From the NCBI GenBank assembly GCA_021733925.1, contig JAIPJY010000006.1:62001-126000 (forward strand): a stretch of DNA of 64,000 nucleotides. Reading direction: 5' to 3'. This stretch comes from Prosthecobacter sp. (GTDB taxonomy: Bacteria > Verrucomicrobiota > Verrucomicrobiia > Verrucomicrobiales > Verrucomicrobiaceae). The notes under the pieces are model-generated. The model was not told the origin of the DNA and made no database searches. It saw nothing but the letters and a program-made list of their open reading frames with translations. Positions 31,589 to 40,046 of the stretch are shown here, one piece after another. A program made the translations under genes and the position numbers. Positions within the stretch are counted from its first letter, which is position 1; each line of letters begins with the position of its first letter.

Positions 31589-32353
31589 TCAAGCTTTCGG
31601 ATTGTTGCCCAGCGCAGCCAGAAACACCTCGCGTAAGCGCATGGTGAATTCCGCAGCGCTTTCATCCGGCGGGCTGGCCAGCGGCTCGCCAAGCGTGATG
31701 CGCATGCGGATTTTTTTATCCGGCAGATGCCACAGCGGCCAGCCCTTGGAGAGGTAATCACTGTTGGTTTCGATGAACAGCGGCCACACCGGCGCGCTCG
31801 ACTGGGTGGCGATGATGCCAAGGCCGCCCTGAAGGGTGTTGATGCAGTTTTCCAGCTTCCGCGTGCGTGTTCCTTCCGGGAAAAACAACAGCCGGTCGCC
31901 CTGGCGCAGCGCTTCGATGGAATGCTGCAGCATTTTATGCGCGGGTTTATTTGGGATAAAGCCCGCCAGTTTGGCGGCACCACGTAGAAACGGATTGTGC
32001 ATCAAGGACGCCTTCAAAATGCAGCGCAGGCCGTGGATTTTTGACAGGACGAAGACGGCATCCCAAAGCGCCGGGTGATTGGGCGCGATAATCAGCCCGC
32101 CTTTGACATCGTGAAGCGCTTCGAAGCCAATGTATTCACACTCATACACACCACAGGCCCGGAGGAAGGCTAGGAAGACTCGGAAGGCCACACTCAATAG
32201 CCACTGGCCCAGAGCCCGTGATTTTTCCACAGGCAGTACCGGCACCAGCGCAGCACCTGCCAGCACAAACAACAAGCCGCCGACGGCCCAATAGACCATG
32301 CTCAGCAGCAGCACGACGACATGCCAAATCTGGATGAGCACACGATAGAACAT
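31589..32353 (-). CDS. 1-acyl-glycerol-3-phosphate acyltransferase (PlsC family)
   Basis: A 254-residue membrane-bound acyltransferase: an N-terminal membrane helix region (VVVLLLSMVYWAVGGLLFVL), the catalytic IIAPNHPALWDAVFVL (H-x4-D), the acceptor motif RLLFFPEGTRTRKLE, and VWPLFIETNSDYL. It transfers an acyl chain to lysophosphatidate or a related lipid. The start is ATG 32353; the frame upstream to 32419 runs into the divergent FabZ-like gene. The neighbouring dehydratase gene suggests a shared lipid pathway, possibly an aryl-polyene or unusual fatty acid route, though no such cluster is complete here. Confidence 0.9.
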   Translation of the reverse strand: MFYRVLIQIWHVVVLLLSMVYWAVGGLLFVLAGAALVPVLPVEKSRALGQWLLSVAFRVFLAFLRACGVYECEYIGFEALHDVKGGLIIAPNHPALWDAVFVLSKIHGLRCILKASLMHNPFLRGAAKLAGFIPNKPAHKMLQHSIEALRQGDRLLFFPEGTRTRKLENCINTLQGGLGIIATQSSAPVWPLFIETNSDYLSKGWPLWHLPDKKIRMRITLGEPLASPPDESAAEFTMRLREVFLAALGNNPKA

Positions 32354-32412
32354 CGGCGCTGGCGCGCATCTTGGTGTTTGCTCTGGGGGTGAATCGTGAA
32401 TAAGACCGCAAC

Positions 32413-32853
32413 ATGCCATCCTCCGCCGACCTAATTCAAGCGCTTTCCTCCCTGCCGCACGGTTCAGAGTTTCGCTTTATCGACGAACTTGTTGAACTTA
32501 TTCCTGGTGCCTCCGCCAAAGCCGTTTGGAAGCTCAAGGGGGATGAAGAATTTCTCCATGGCCATTTTCCCGGCGCCCCTCTCATGCCCGGTGTGCTGAT
32601 GATTGAGGCCCTGGCCCAGTTGGGCGGCATTCTCCTTCAAACCCGACCCGGCGAAGCCCCTCTTAAAAACCTCCGCCTCACCGCGGTGCGCCAGATCAAA
32701 ATTCTCGGCAGCATCACGCCCGGTCAGTCGCTTCACCTCAGCGGCGCACTGCAGGGAGTGCTGGACACCCTCGGACAGGTCAGCGGTGAAATCCGTGATG
32801 ATGCGGGTAATGTCATCCTCACGGGGGCTGTCACTCTCGCGGGAGAGCGCTGA
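32413..32853 (+). CDS. FabZ-like 3-hydroxyacyl-ACP dehydratase
   Basis: A 146-residue hot-dog-fold protein with the FabZ catalytic stretch FLHGHFPGAPLMPGVLMIEA (His and the later Glu) and LAQLGGILL. It lacks the substrate-channel region of a full FabA and matches FabZ in length. It is divergent from plsC with 59 bases between starts. The motif VRQIKILGSITPGQSLHLSG corresponds to the FabZ dimer strand. Whether it serves the main fatty acid cycle or an accessory lipid is not decidable here. Confidence 0.9.
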   Translation: MPSSADLIQALSSLPHGSEFRFIDELVELIPGASAKAVWKLKGDEEFLHGHFPGAPLMPGVLMIEALAQLGGILLQTRPGEAPLKNLRLTAVRQIKILGSITPGQSLHLSGALQGVLDTLGQVSGEIRDDAGNVILTGAVTLAGER

Positions 32854-35073
32854 TCACTTTGGCAGACGCAGCATGAAACACGCGCCATCCTTGTGCGTGG
32901 AATCCAGCGTGATCGCGCCTCCTAGCGCCGTGGCAAGTCTGCGGCATAAGGCGAGTCCCAGCCCGACACCCGGCGCCGAGTGCGCTGCCTGATCTGCGCT
33001 TTTGTGAAAAGGGTGGAAAATCCGCCGCTGCTCGCTGCGTGAGATGCCGCCGCCGTGGTCACGCACTCGCAGCATGGCAAACTTGCCGCTCGTGTCCGCC
33101 TCCACATGAATCACCGGCTCTGCCGCACGCGGAGCGGCGTATTTGCAGGCGTTGTCCACGAGATTGAAAAGAATCTGCTCCACCGCTGCAGCGTCTACGT
33201 GCAGCTCAGTTTTGCGGTCTGTTTCCGTGGCTTGCACGTGTACCGTCATGCCGCAGTCATCGGCGCGTTGCTGCAGGCGTGGCAGAATGCGGTCCAGCAG
33301 CTCACCAATCGTGATGTTCTCGGCTCTCGCCTTTGCACTGCCACGCTCAAGCCTCGCATAGGCGAGCACATTTTCGACGAGATGGCTCAGACGGCTTGCT
33401 TCTCCGGTCAACGTGTCGAGATAGGTCTTGCGCTGCGCTTCATCGGTCACCATGCCATCCGCCAGCATCTCGGAGTAAAGACGAAACGTGGTCAGCGGTG
33501 TGCGCAGCTCATGCGTCACAGCGGAGACGAAGTCGGCGCGGCGCTCGCTTAGCGCCACGGTGCCGAAAAGTACCAGTCCCACAGCCACCCCGGCGAGTGC
33601 GACACATGCAAGAGCGATGCCCAGAGATCTGCGCAGTGGCGTCCAGAACGGCAACGGTGGCAGCTGAATGGCTCCTGGCACCAGCCGCACCGGCAGTGCG
33701 GCGAAGCGCAGCGGATCATCATTCGGGCGTGTGCCTGCGGTGGCATTCGCTGCAGGTTGCAGCTTCGCATCTGGAAACAGATCCGTGATCTCACGCAGCA
33801 GGGATTCACGCAGTGCAGGCCAGTCCAGCCACACTCCCTGCACCATGCGCACACCATCCACGAAGGCTTCGCGGGTGAGCATGAGATTGCTGCCGAGCCA
33901 CACTCCCTGAAAGGGTCGCGAACTGTTCGCGGTTGGCGTGTTTTTGGGTGGCGGTTGTGGTGGTGCGCTGGAAGGAGCGGCGGCGGAAGACACATTGCCC
34001 AACGAGCGTGCAGCACCACCGTCCATCGGTTCCAAAGCCATCGGTGCGGGAGCCGGTGCGGGTGCAGGAGCCAGCGTCAGAGTTTGCTGCCGAGACAACA
34101 TTTGCTTGTCATCCATCGACTTTGCAGCCGGTGTAGAGGAAGCGACGAAGCCGGACCCACTGCTTCTGTCTGCCGGTTTCGCGGATTCCTTTTTCAAAGC
34201 CTTCGCCGGTGACGGCTTTGGCTCAGCCGCCTTTTCCTTGGAATAGGCCAGCGAGTTGGATCCTTCCTTCATCTTGATCTGAGGCTGCTGTTTCATGGCC
34301 TCCTCCGCCTGCAGGTTGACCGCGCGATTGCGCGAGAAATTCTCCGTGGTGCTCAGCACCATCTGCTGGGTCGCCACCTGGCCCTGCTGGGTGTTCCAGG
34401 CCGGATTGCGTGGCTGATTGGCATCTTTGGCCTCGGCATCTTTTGAATCGTCAAAATCAAAGCGGGCCACGCAGGCCATCTCAGCGAGAAGCTGGCGATT
34501 GAGCACGGTTCCCGGTGCAGGTGCAGTGGGTGACGCACCTGTGCTCTGCCGACGCTGGGCCTGTGGAGCGATCACTTTCATCGGTTTGGCGAGCAGTTCG
34601 CGCAACCCGCTCAAGCGTTGCTCACTGCGCGTGAGATCATCCGCATTGATGAACTGCGCCAGCGCCAGGGTGCGCTCGTCGTTTTGCGGTACCTGTGGGG
34701 ACAAAACCTGGCCGCGTGAATCCATCTGGAAATACAGCATCACATGCTCCGGCACTTCGGCGAGCAGCGGCGATGGCACCAGCACCTCCCCCTTCGCCAC
34801 ATTGTCATAGGCTTTGTTGACCAGCCCTTCCGGCGAATGGAACGGACGAAAATCATAGGGTGGGCGTGCATTTTCGCGAATCATGAGCGCACTCGCCTGG
34901 AAATCGAGCCGCCACAACGCCAGCCGCACGCGCTCCTGCTGGTCCGCCTCACGCGCTGCCGTTTCTCGCTCACCTTCCAAAGCTAGCGTGTGCCAGCTCA
35001 CCCACGCCATCGCCGCGAGCAGCAGCCCGAGGCAGGCGATGAAGGTGATCCAGATGTGCAGCGGTTTGCGCAT
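32854..35073 (-). CDS. Sensor histidine kinase with Pro/Ala-rich insert
   Basis: A 739-residue kinase, partner of the regulator at 35085-35771. It has an N-terminal membrane helix (IWITFIACLGLLLAAMAWV), a periplasmic region of about 450 residues with a low-complexity stretch rich in Ala, Pro, Lys and Gln (about 170-390, e.g. LAPAPAPAPAPMALEP), a second helix (LGIALACVALAGVAVGLVLF), then H box SAVTHELRTPLTTFRLYSEM, N box (LFNLVDNACKYA), DHGGGIS and GVGLGLALCRRL. The first base follows the receiver gene by 12 bases. The insert suggests a wall-spanning linker; its signal is unknown. Confidence 0.92.
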   Translation of the reverse strand: MRKPLHIWITFIACLGLLLAAMAWVSWHTLALEGERETAAREADQQERVRLALWRLDFQASALMIRENARPPYDFRPFHSPEGLVNKAYDNVAKGEVLVPSPLLAEVPEHVMLYFQMDSRGQVLSPQVPQNDERTLALAQFINADDLTRSEQRLSGLRELLAKPMKVIAPQAQRRQSTGASPTAPAPGTVLNRQLLAEMACVARFDFDDSKDAEAKDANQPRNPAWNTQQGQVATQQMVLSTTENFSRNRAVNLQAEEAMKQQPQIKMKEGSNSLAYSKEKAAEPKPSPAKALKKESAKPADRSSGSGFVASSTPAAKSMDDKQMLSRQQTLTLAPAPAPAPAPMALEPMDGGAARSLGNVSSAAAPSSAPPQPPPKNTPTANSSRPFQGVWLGSNLMLTREAFVDGVRMVQGVWLDWPALRESLLREITDLFPDAKLQPAANATAGTRPNDDPLRFAALPVRLVPGAIQLPPLPFWTPLRRSLGIALACVALAGVAVGLVLFGTVALSERRADFVSAVTHELRTPLTTFRLYSEMLADGMVTDEAQRKTYLDTLTGEASRLSHLVENVLAYARLERGSAKARAENITIGELLDRILPRLQQRADDCGMTVHVQATETDRKTELHVDAAAVEQILFNLVDNACKYAAPRAAEPVIHVEADTSGKFAMLRVRDHGGGISRSEQRRIFHPFHKSADQAAHSAPGVGLGLALCRRLATALGGAITLDSTHKDGACFMLRLPK

Positions 35074-35084
35074 GGGGTTTGAAA

Positions 35085-35771
35085 TCAGGCAAGCTGGTAG
35101 CCTTTGCCGCGTATGGTGACGATCACACGTGGTGACTCGGCGTCATCTCGCAGTTTGTGGCGAAGATTGGCAATGTGCATGTCCACCGTGCGAGTTTCTG
35201 TCTGTTGGTTTTCAATGTGCCAGACCCGCTGCAGCAGCTCCTCGCGAGAAACAGGCCTGCCACGATTCAGTGCAAGGTAGCGCAGCACGTCTCGCTCGCG
35301 CTCGGAAAGCTCCGCGCTTTCACCATTGTCAAAATTTGCCACGCTCTTCCCGAAATCAATCGTCGCTGCTGTGATCGTGAGCGTTTCACTCACCGGCTGG
35401 CGTTCGGGCGCACGGCGCAGCACCGCCTCGACACGGGCGAGCAGTTCCCGCACGCTGAACGGTTTCACCACGTAGTCATCCGCCCCCAGCCGCAGGCCGC
35501 GCACACGGTCATTCTCCTCACCGCGTGCCGAGAGGATGATCACCGGCGTGCCGGGGCGCTCTCGGCGCAGGGCTTTCAGGATGTCAAAGCCGCTCGCATG
35601 GGGCAGCACCAGATCGAGCAGCATGAGGTCGAAGGTGGAACTCAGGGCCAGTTTCATGCCTTTCTCGCCATCGCCCGCCTCCAGCGTGGTGTGGCCGGCG
35701 AACTTGAGCGCATCCAGGACGCCGCGACGGATCGCGGCGTCGTCTTCAACAACGAGGATGGTGGCGGGCAT
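35085..35771 (-). CDS. OmpR-type response regulator
   Basis: A 228-residue regulator: receiver with VVEDD (acidic pocket), Asp53 in LMLLDLVLPHASGFD, IILSARG, VVKPFS, and a winged-helix domain with DVLRYLALNRGRPVSREELL and MHIANLRHKLR, ending in TIRGKGYQLA. It lies between the vWA gene (16 bases) and the histidine kinase (12 bases) on one strand, so four genes from 39127 to 32854 form one apparent operon. Confidence 0.94.
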   Translation of the reverse strand: MPATILVVEDDAAIRRGVLDALKFAGHTTLEAGDGEKGMKLALSSTFDLMLLDLVLPHASGFDILKALRRERPGTPVIILSARGEENDRVRGLRLGADDYVVKPFSVRELLARVEAVLRRAPERQPVSETLTITAATIDFGKSVANFDNGESAELSERERDVLRYLALNRGRPVSREELLQRVWHIENQQTETRTVDMHIANLRHKLRDDAESPRVIVTIRGKGYQLA

Positions 35772-35787
35772 GGCGAAGTTTAAAGGT

Positions 35788-36948
35788 TCATTTCTCCCAC
35801 GCGATGCCTTTTTTCTCCGCCTGGGACCGCAGGGCCTTGGTCATGGCGGCGTCGAGGGTGTCGGTCTTGGCGGACTCTTTGCGTTGTGTTGCAACATAGG
35901 CCTCACGGTCCTTGTTCAGGGCCAGCACTTGTTTTTGGATCTCCGCCCGTTCTGCGATTTTCTTCTCGAGGTAGGCTTTGCGCTCTTCGACGCTCATCTT
36001 CCTCATCTCTTCAGGCAGGTCGGCTTCCTTGACCTTGGTGATGTCGAAGTCCTTCTCCTTGCAGGCATCCACCAAATCCCAGCCGGTGTTGCAATAATTT
36101 GCGCTGGCTTTGCTGATGATGCGTTGAACCTGAGCGCCGGATTCGGCCTTGGCGGCTGCGTTGCCATCCTGAGCAACCTGGCGTGCCTTGGCCATTGGTG
36201 CATCCTTGCCGTAGGAGACGTAGGTCTTGTTCAGCTCTTCGTTGAGCTTCACGATCTCCTTGTCCTGCGGCGCTTCGATGTGAACGATGGCCTGGTTCTG
36301 GTCGATCACGAGGTATTTGCCGTCCGCGAGCAGGGCACCTTGGTTCCAGTGCTCGGCAATGCCCTGGGACTCGCCTCCACAATGGATGGTGTTCACGATG
36401 ATGCCCTTGGCGATGGCATTCTGGCAGCTTTTTTTGGAATCCACCGGTCCTTGGTTAAAGGGTTCATTGCCAGCGATGAAGATCGCCTTGTACACCTTGG
36501 GATTCGCGTCCCAGGCGAGGTCTTTCGTCGCGCGCTGAATCACCGCACCGCAGTATTCGTCACCGCCATTCGTCGTCAGGGCGAAGAGGTCCTCGGACAC
36601 TTTGTCGAGATCACGGGTGAGCGGCTGGATCTGGCGAATCCAGTTCTCTTCCGCCCGCAGCGAAGATTTGCCATATTCATACAGCGCCACCTGCACGATC
36701 GGTGTTTTGCCGTCCTGTTTCGCGGTGATGAATTCATTCACCAATTTCCAGAGCTGGGTTTTCGCCTGCTCGATGAGGCCGTTCATGCTGCCGCTGGTGT
36801 CCAGCAGCACGGCGATCTGCACCAGCGGGGTGTCTGTGGCGGTTTCGACTTTGGCGATTTCCGCCACGGGGGCGGGTGGTTGAGCATCTTTGGCGATGGC
36901 GAGGCACGCGGACAAGGCCGTGGCGATGAGGATATGCTGTGTTTTCAT
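35788..36948 (-). CDS. Secreted von Willebrand A domain protein with coiled-coil C-terminus
   Basis: A 386-residue exported protein with a signal peptide (MKTQHILIATALSACLAIA). The vWA domain follows from about 40: VQIAVLLDTSGSMNGLIEQA carries the intact D-x-S-x-S metal site, and TTNGGDEYCGAVIQRA the third ligand loop. Residues about 290-386 are a charged helical region (MSVEERKAYLEKKIAERAEI) that may form a coiled coil. I start at ATG 36948, since the frame upstream to 37320 is antisense to a neighbour's reading phase. It is next to a VIT/vWA protein, so both likely work in a surface complex. Confidence 0.85.
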   Translation of the reverse strand: MKTQHILIATALSACLAIAKDAQPPAPVAEIAKVETATDTPLVQIAVLLDTSGSMNGLIEQAKTQLWKLVNEFITAKQDGKTPIVQVALYEYGKSSLRAEENWIRQIQPLTRDLDKVSEDLFALTTNGGDEYCGAVIQRATKDLAWDANPKVYKAIFIAGNEPFNQGPVDSKKSCQNAIAKGIIVNTIHCGGESQGIAEHWNQGALLADGKYLVIDQNQAIVHIEAPQDKEIVKLNEELNKTYVSYGKDAPMAKARQVAQDGNAAAKAESGAQVQRIISKASANYCNTGWDLVDACKEKDFDITKVKEADLPEEMRKMSVEERKAYLEKKIAERAEIQKQVLALNKDREAYVATQRKESAKTDTLDAAMTKALRSQAEKKGIAWEK

Positions 36949-36982
36949 GGATGTGTTTGTGGATGAGTTGACGGGAGAAACT

Positions 36983-39127
36983 TCAGCGGATGAGGACCAA
37001 CTGGCCGCGGTGCTGCAGCAGCAGTTCGCCACGCAGTGCGAGCAGGCCCTGGCGGTTGTCGGCGGCGAGTTCATCGACCAAGCGACCAAATTCTGCGCTG
37101 CCGATCTCAATGGTGCGTTCTGGTGCGCGTTCGCTCTTGGCGGCGCTGGCATCCGTCCAGCGATTGTCCTTGTTAAAAAAGGCTCCGGCCTGGCATTGCT
37201 GCACGCTGGTGATCTCGATGGCCTGCATTTTGTCATCGAGGAAACGATTGCGGACGTTGAGCTGCTTGGATTCGGCGGCTTTTTGCAAATTGCCCTCCTG
37301 AGAGACGGAGCCGACACCACTGCGCATCTTCATCGCCTTGTCGCTGTAGTTGTCGGCGGCCCTGCTGGCATTGGCGGGCGCGGCGGCGAGGGAGGTGCCC
37401 TCTTCAGCCAGGAAGGCGGTGTACTCGGTGAGAATGCCAAACTGCGTCGAGAGACGCACAATTTCATTCACCAGCTCCGTCGTGCCACCTGTTGCACCAT
37501 CGGCACCGAGATCACGGATCGCCTCGCTGAGCACGGCGATCTTATTGCTGGCCCACAGCCGGGCGACAAAGGCGTTTGCGGTGCTCGCCTTGTCGAGGTT
37601 GAAAGTGAAGTCGAACTTCCGCTCGCCCTCGGCAGCAGCCCCCGTGAGCTGGAAATGCAGCGGGGACTCGCCGCGATAGGTGCCGGACAGGAGAATCTGT
37701 TCTCCCTCAAACACATCGGGCAGGGGAGAGGGGATGAGATCACTCACACGGCTTGGATCATCCGCCCGCACGGCCGGTTTCGTGAGAAGTGGACCGCGCA
37801 GGCGGTCAAATACACGGCCCACCTTGACCTCCACATCCTCCTTTGGCAGAACAAACTCCGCGCTGGCGCGGGTTTCGCGGGCGATTCGTGCAAGCAGCGG
37901 CGTGTTGACATCCACGCCGACGCCGAAGGTGAACACTCGGCGCTGATGCGGATTCCCCTTGGCCACGGTCTCACGGATCGCTTTCTCGGAGGTCTGGCCG
38001 ATGGTGGGCAGGCCGTCGGTGAGGAACAGCACGATGGGCAGCATGCCTGCGAGCGGCTTCTGGCGCAGCGCCTCGACGATGGAATCATGGATGTTCGTGC
38101 CGCCGCTCACCCGCAGCGCGCTGATGTAGTCGCGGACCTGCTTGGTGGTCTCAGGGGTTTTGATCACCGGCTGCGCGGCGAACATCTCAACTGCCTCATT
38201 ATAAACGATGAGATTGAAGCCCTCGCCGTCGTTCAGGCCTTCAATGACCTGTAATGCAGCTGCTTTCACCTGATCGAGCTTTGGCCCTGCCATGCTGCCG
38301 CTGCGGTCGATGACGAGGGTGACCTCGCGCAGGATCGGTTTCGCATCCGCTTTGGGCTTGGGCGGGGCGATCATGACGAGGAAGTAGCCGCCGCCGATCT
38401 TCGGATCGGGGTAGGCAAGCAGCGAGGCGGTCATTTCGTCCTTCGTGTCGCGCAGGAGCGACACCCGGAAAGCCCCCGGGTCCTTGGTCTCGCAGGAGAG
38501 GGTGGCGGTGTTGCCATTGGGCTGTTTGGCAGAGATCTCGTGGCTCGGGGAATAGAGCGAGGCGATGCGTGTGGTGGAATGGATGCGCATGGAGAGCTTC
38601 CACGGCACCGAATATTCCACCGCTTCCGAGCGCGGCAGGACGTAGTCGAGCCGTGCGCCGTCGGCTTCGAGCAGTTGCTCATAGGTCACGCGCACTTTCT
38701 GGGTGCCGTTGGCCGGGACCGGGAACACGCTCGATTTCACGACGGCGTTGCCGACAAACTCCAGCAGCGCCGGATCGCGCGTCTGTGCCACGATGCTGTC
38801 GTAGATGCGTCGAGCTTCCTCACGTGGCAGCAGCTTGGCCGTGCCCTCGGAATTGCCGCCCTCAAAGGTAAAGGCCTTCAGCACTGCTCCACTGGGCACC
38901 GGGACGAGCAGTTCGGACTCCTGCGGGCGGCCGGTTGGATTGCGCAGGGCGATGTCGAGGGTGGTCGTGGCGATTTGATCGGCGATGTCGATGTGGGCAT
39001 CGACCTGGGTCACCTGGACCGGCTGAGAGTGAATAATGCGGGTATTGGGGGAAATCCACGCCGGTGGGCGGGAATTCTGCGCAAACAAGGGCGTGGCGAG
39101 GAAAAGGGCACAAAGAATCGTCTTCAT
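36983..39127 (-). CDS. VIT + von Willebrand A domain surface protein
   Basis: A 714-residue exported protein: signal peptide MKTILCALFLATPLFAQ, a VIT domain (about 40-170; TTTLDIALRNPTGRPQESEL, LPREEARRIYDSIVAQTRDP), then a vWA domain (LVIDRSGSMAGPKLDQVKAA with an intact metal site; FLTDGLPTIGQTSE), and a C-terminal region with a last segment of about 100 residues rich in Asn and Glu. This architecture is that of inter-alpha-trypsin heavy-chain-like bacterial proteins that bind ligands outside the cell. It is the first gene of the operon ending with a two-component system. Confidence 0.9.
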   Translation of the reverse strand: MKTILCALFLATPLFAQNSRPPAWISPNTRIIHSQPVQVTQVDAHIDIADQIATTTLDIALRNPTGRPQESELLVPVPSGAVLKAFTFEGGNSEGTAKLLPREEARRIYDSIVAQTRDPALLEFVGNAVVKSSVFPVPANGTQKVRVTYEQLLEADGARLDYVLPRSEAVEYSVPWKLSMRIHSTTRIASLYSPSHEISAKQPNGNTATLSCETKDPGAFRVSLLRDTKDEMTASLLAYPDPKIGGGYFLVMIAPPKPKADAKPILREVTLVIDRSGSMAGPKLDQVKAAALQVIEGLNDGEGFNLIVYNEAVEMFAAQPVIKTPETTKQVRDYISALRVSGGTNIHDSIVEALRQKPLAGMLPIVLFLTDGLPTIGQTSEKAIRETVAKGNPHQRRVFTFGVGVDVNTPLLARIARETRASAEFVLPKEDVEVKVGRVFDRLRGPLLTKPAVRADDPSRVSDLIPSPLPDVFEGEQILLSGTYRGESPLHFQLTGAAAEGERKFDFTFNLDKASTANAFVARLWASNKIAVLSEAIRDLGADGATGGTTELVNEIVRLSTQFGILTEYTAFLAEEGTSLAAAPANASRAADNYSDKAMKMRSGVGSVSQEGNLQKAAESKQLNVRNRFLDDKMQAIEITSVQQCQAGAFFNKDNRWTDASAAKSERAPERTIEIGSAEFGRLVDELAADNRQGLLALRGELLLQHRGQLVLIR

Positions 39128-39276
39128 GCCGCCATGGTGGTTTAGAAGGCGTTCCGCGTCTGTAAACGCACTGTAAAGGGGGGGCGGATCGGGCCCGAAA
39201 GCGCCCTGGCCCGGCTGTGCAAACTGGAACTCCCCCTTGCCAAGCTGGGAAGTCCCCCCATATTCGCGCCCCTTTT

Positions 39277-39894
39277 ATGGACATCTTCATTGGAATTCTT
39301 ACCGTAGTCGAAGTCATCGTCTGCCTTCTGCTCATTCTCGTCGTGCTTATGCAGCGCCCCCGTCAGGAAGGCCTTGGTGCCTCCTTCGGCGACGCCGCCG
39401 CCAGCCAGGTCTGGGGTGCGCAAACCACGAACGTGCTGCAGAAGTTCACGGTTTATCTGGCCATCTTTCTTTTTGCTCTCACCATTCTGCTGGCCGTGCT
39501 CGTGAGCCGCCACCAGACCGGAACCAAGGCCCCGTCGCTCTTTGGCGATGCCAAGCCTGAGGCCGCAGCCCCTGCCGCGATGACTGAGGATGAGCAGGCT
39601 AAGGCCAAGATCATGGAGAAAATCCAGGAAGCTATCAAAGCGGATGAAGCCAAGCCGGGTGAACCAGCCAAGGCAGCTGAGGCCCCCAAGGCTGATGCGA
39701 AGAAAGACGCTCCTGCCACCCCTGCTCCTGCAAAGACAGAGCCTGCCAAGGCCCCTGAAGCACCCAAAGCCGCTGCTCCTGCGCCGGCCAAAGCCCCAGC
39801 GGCAACTCCGACTCCCCCAGCCGCGCCTGCACCGGCTCCTGCGGCGACGCCAGCTCCGACACCTGCTCCTGCTCCGGCAGATCAGCCGAAGTAA
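39277..39894 (+). CDS. secG: SecG translocase subunit with long Ala/Pro-rich tail
   Basis: A 205-residue protein whose first 80 residues are a normal SecG: MDIFIGILTVVEVIVCLLLI, VLMQRPRQEGLGASFG, and a second helix FTVYLAIFLFALTILLAVLV. It assists the SecYE channel. Usual SecG proteins are 75-115 residues; here about 115 more follow, made of Ala, Pro, Lys and Glu (KAAEAPKADAKKDAPATPAP and similar). The start is ATG 39277, since the upstream frame adds no conserved sequence. The tail is probably disordered and cytosolic or periplasmic depending on topology. A strong terminator follows. Confidence 0.92.
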   Translation: MDIFIGILTVVEVIVCLLLILVVLMQRPRQEGLGASFGDAAASQVWGAQTTNVLQKFTVYLAIFLFALTILLAVLVSRHQTGTKAPSLFGDAKPEAAAPAAMTEDEQAKAKIMEKIQEAIKADEAKPGEPAKAAEAPKADAKKDAPATPAPAKTEPAKAPEAPKAAAPAPAKAPAATPTPPAAPAPAPAATPAPTPAPAPADQPK

Positions 39895-39921
39895 GCGACA
39901 ACTTGCTTTGAATTTCCACCG

Positions 39922-39954
39922 AAGGGCACGACGAGAGTCGTGCCCTTTGTTTTT
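39922..39954 (+). terminator. Rho-independent terminator of secG
   Basis: AAGGGCACGAC (39922-39932) pairs with GTCGTGCCCTT (39937-39947) around GAGA, followed by TGTTTTT. It lies 28 bases after the secG stop and points in its direction. Confidence 0.9.
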
Positions 39955-40046
39955 GCTGGTGCCGGAGGCATGTGCATTTCTGATAGTGGGCCGTGGGAAA
40001 ACGGGCTTCACATCGTGCGTTGGTTCTGCCTACCATCGCACCAACC

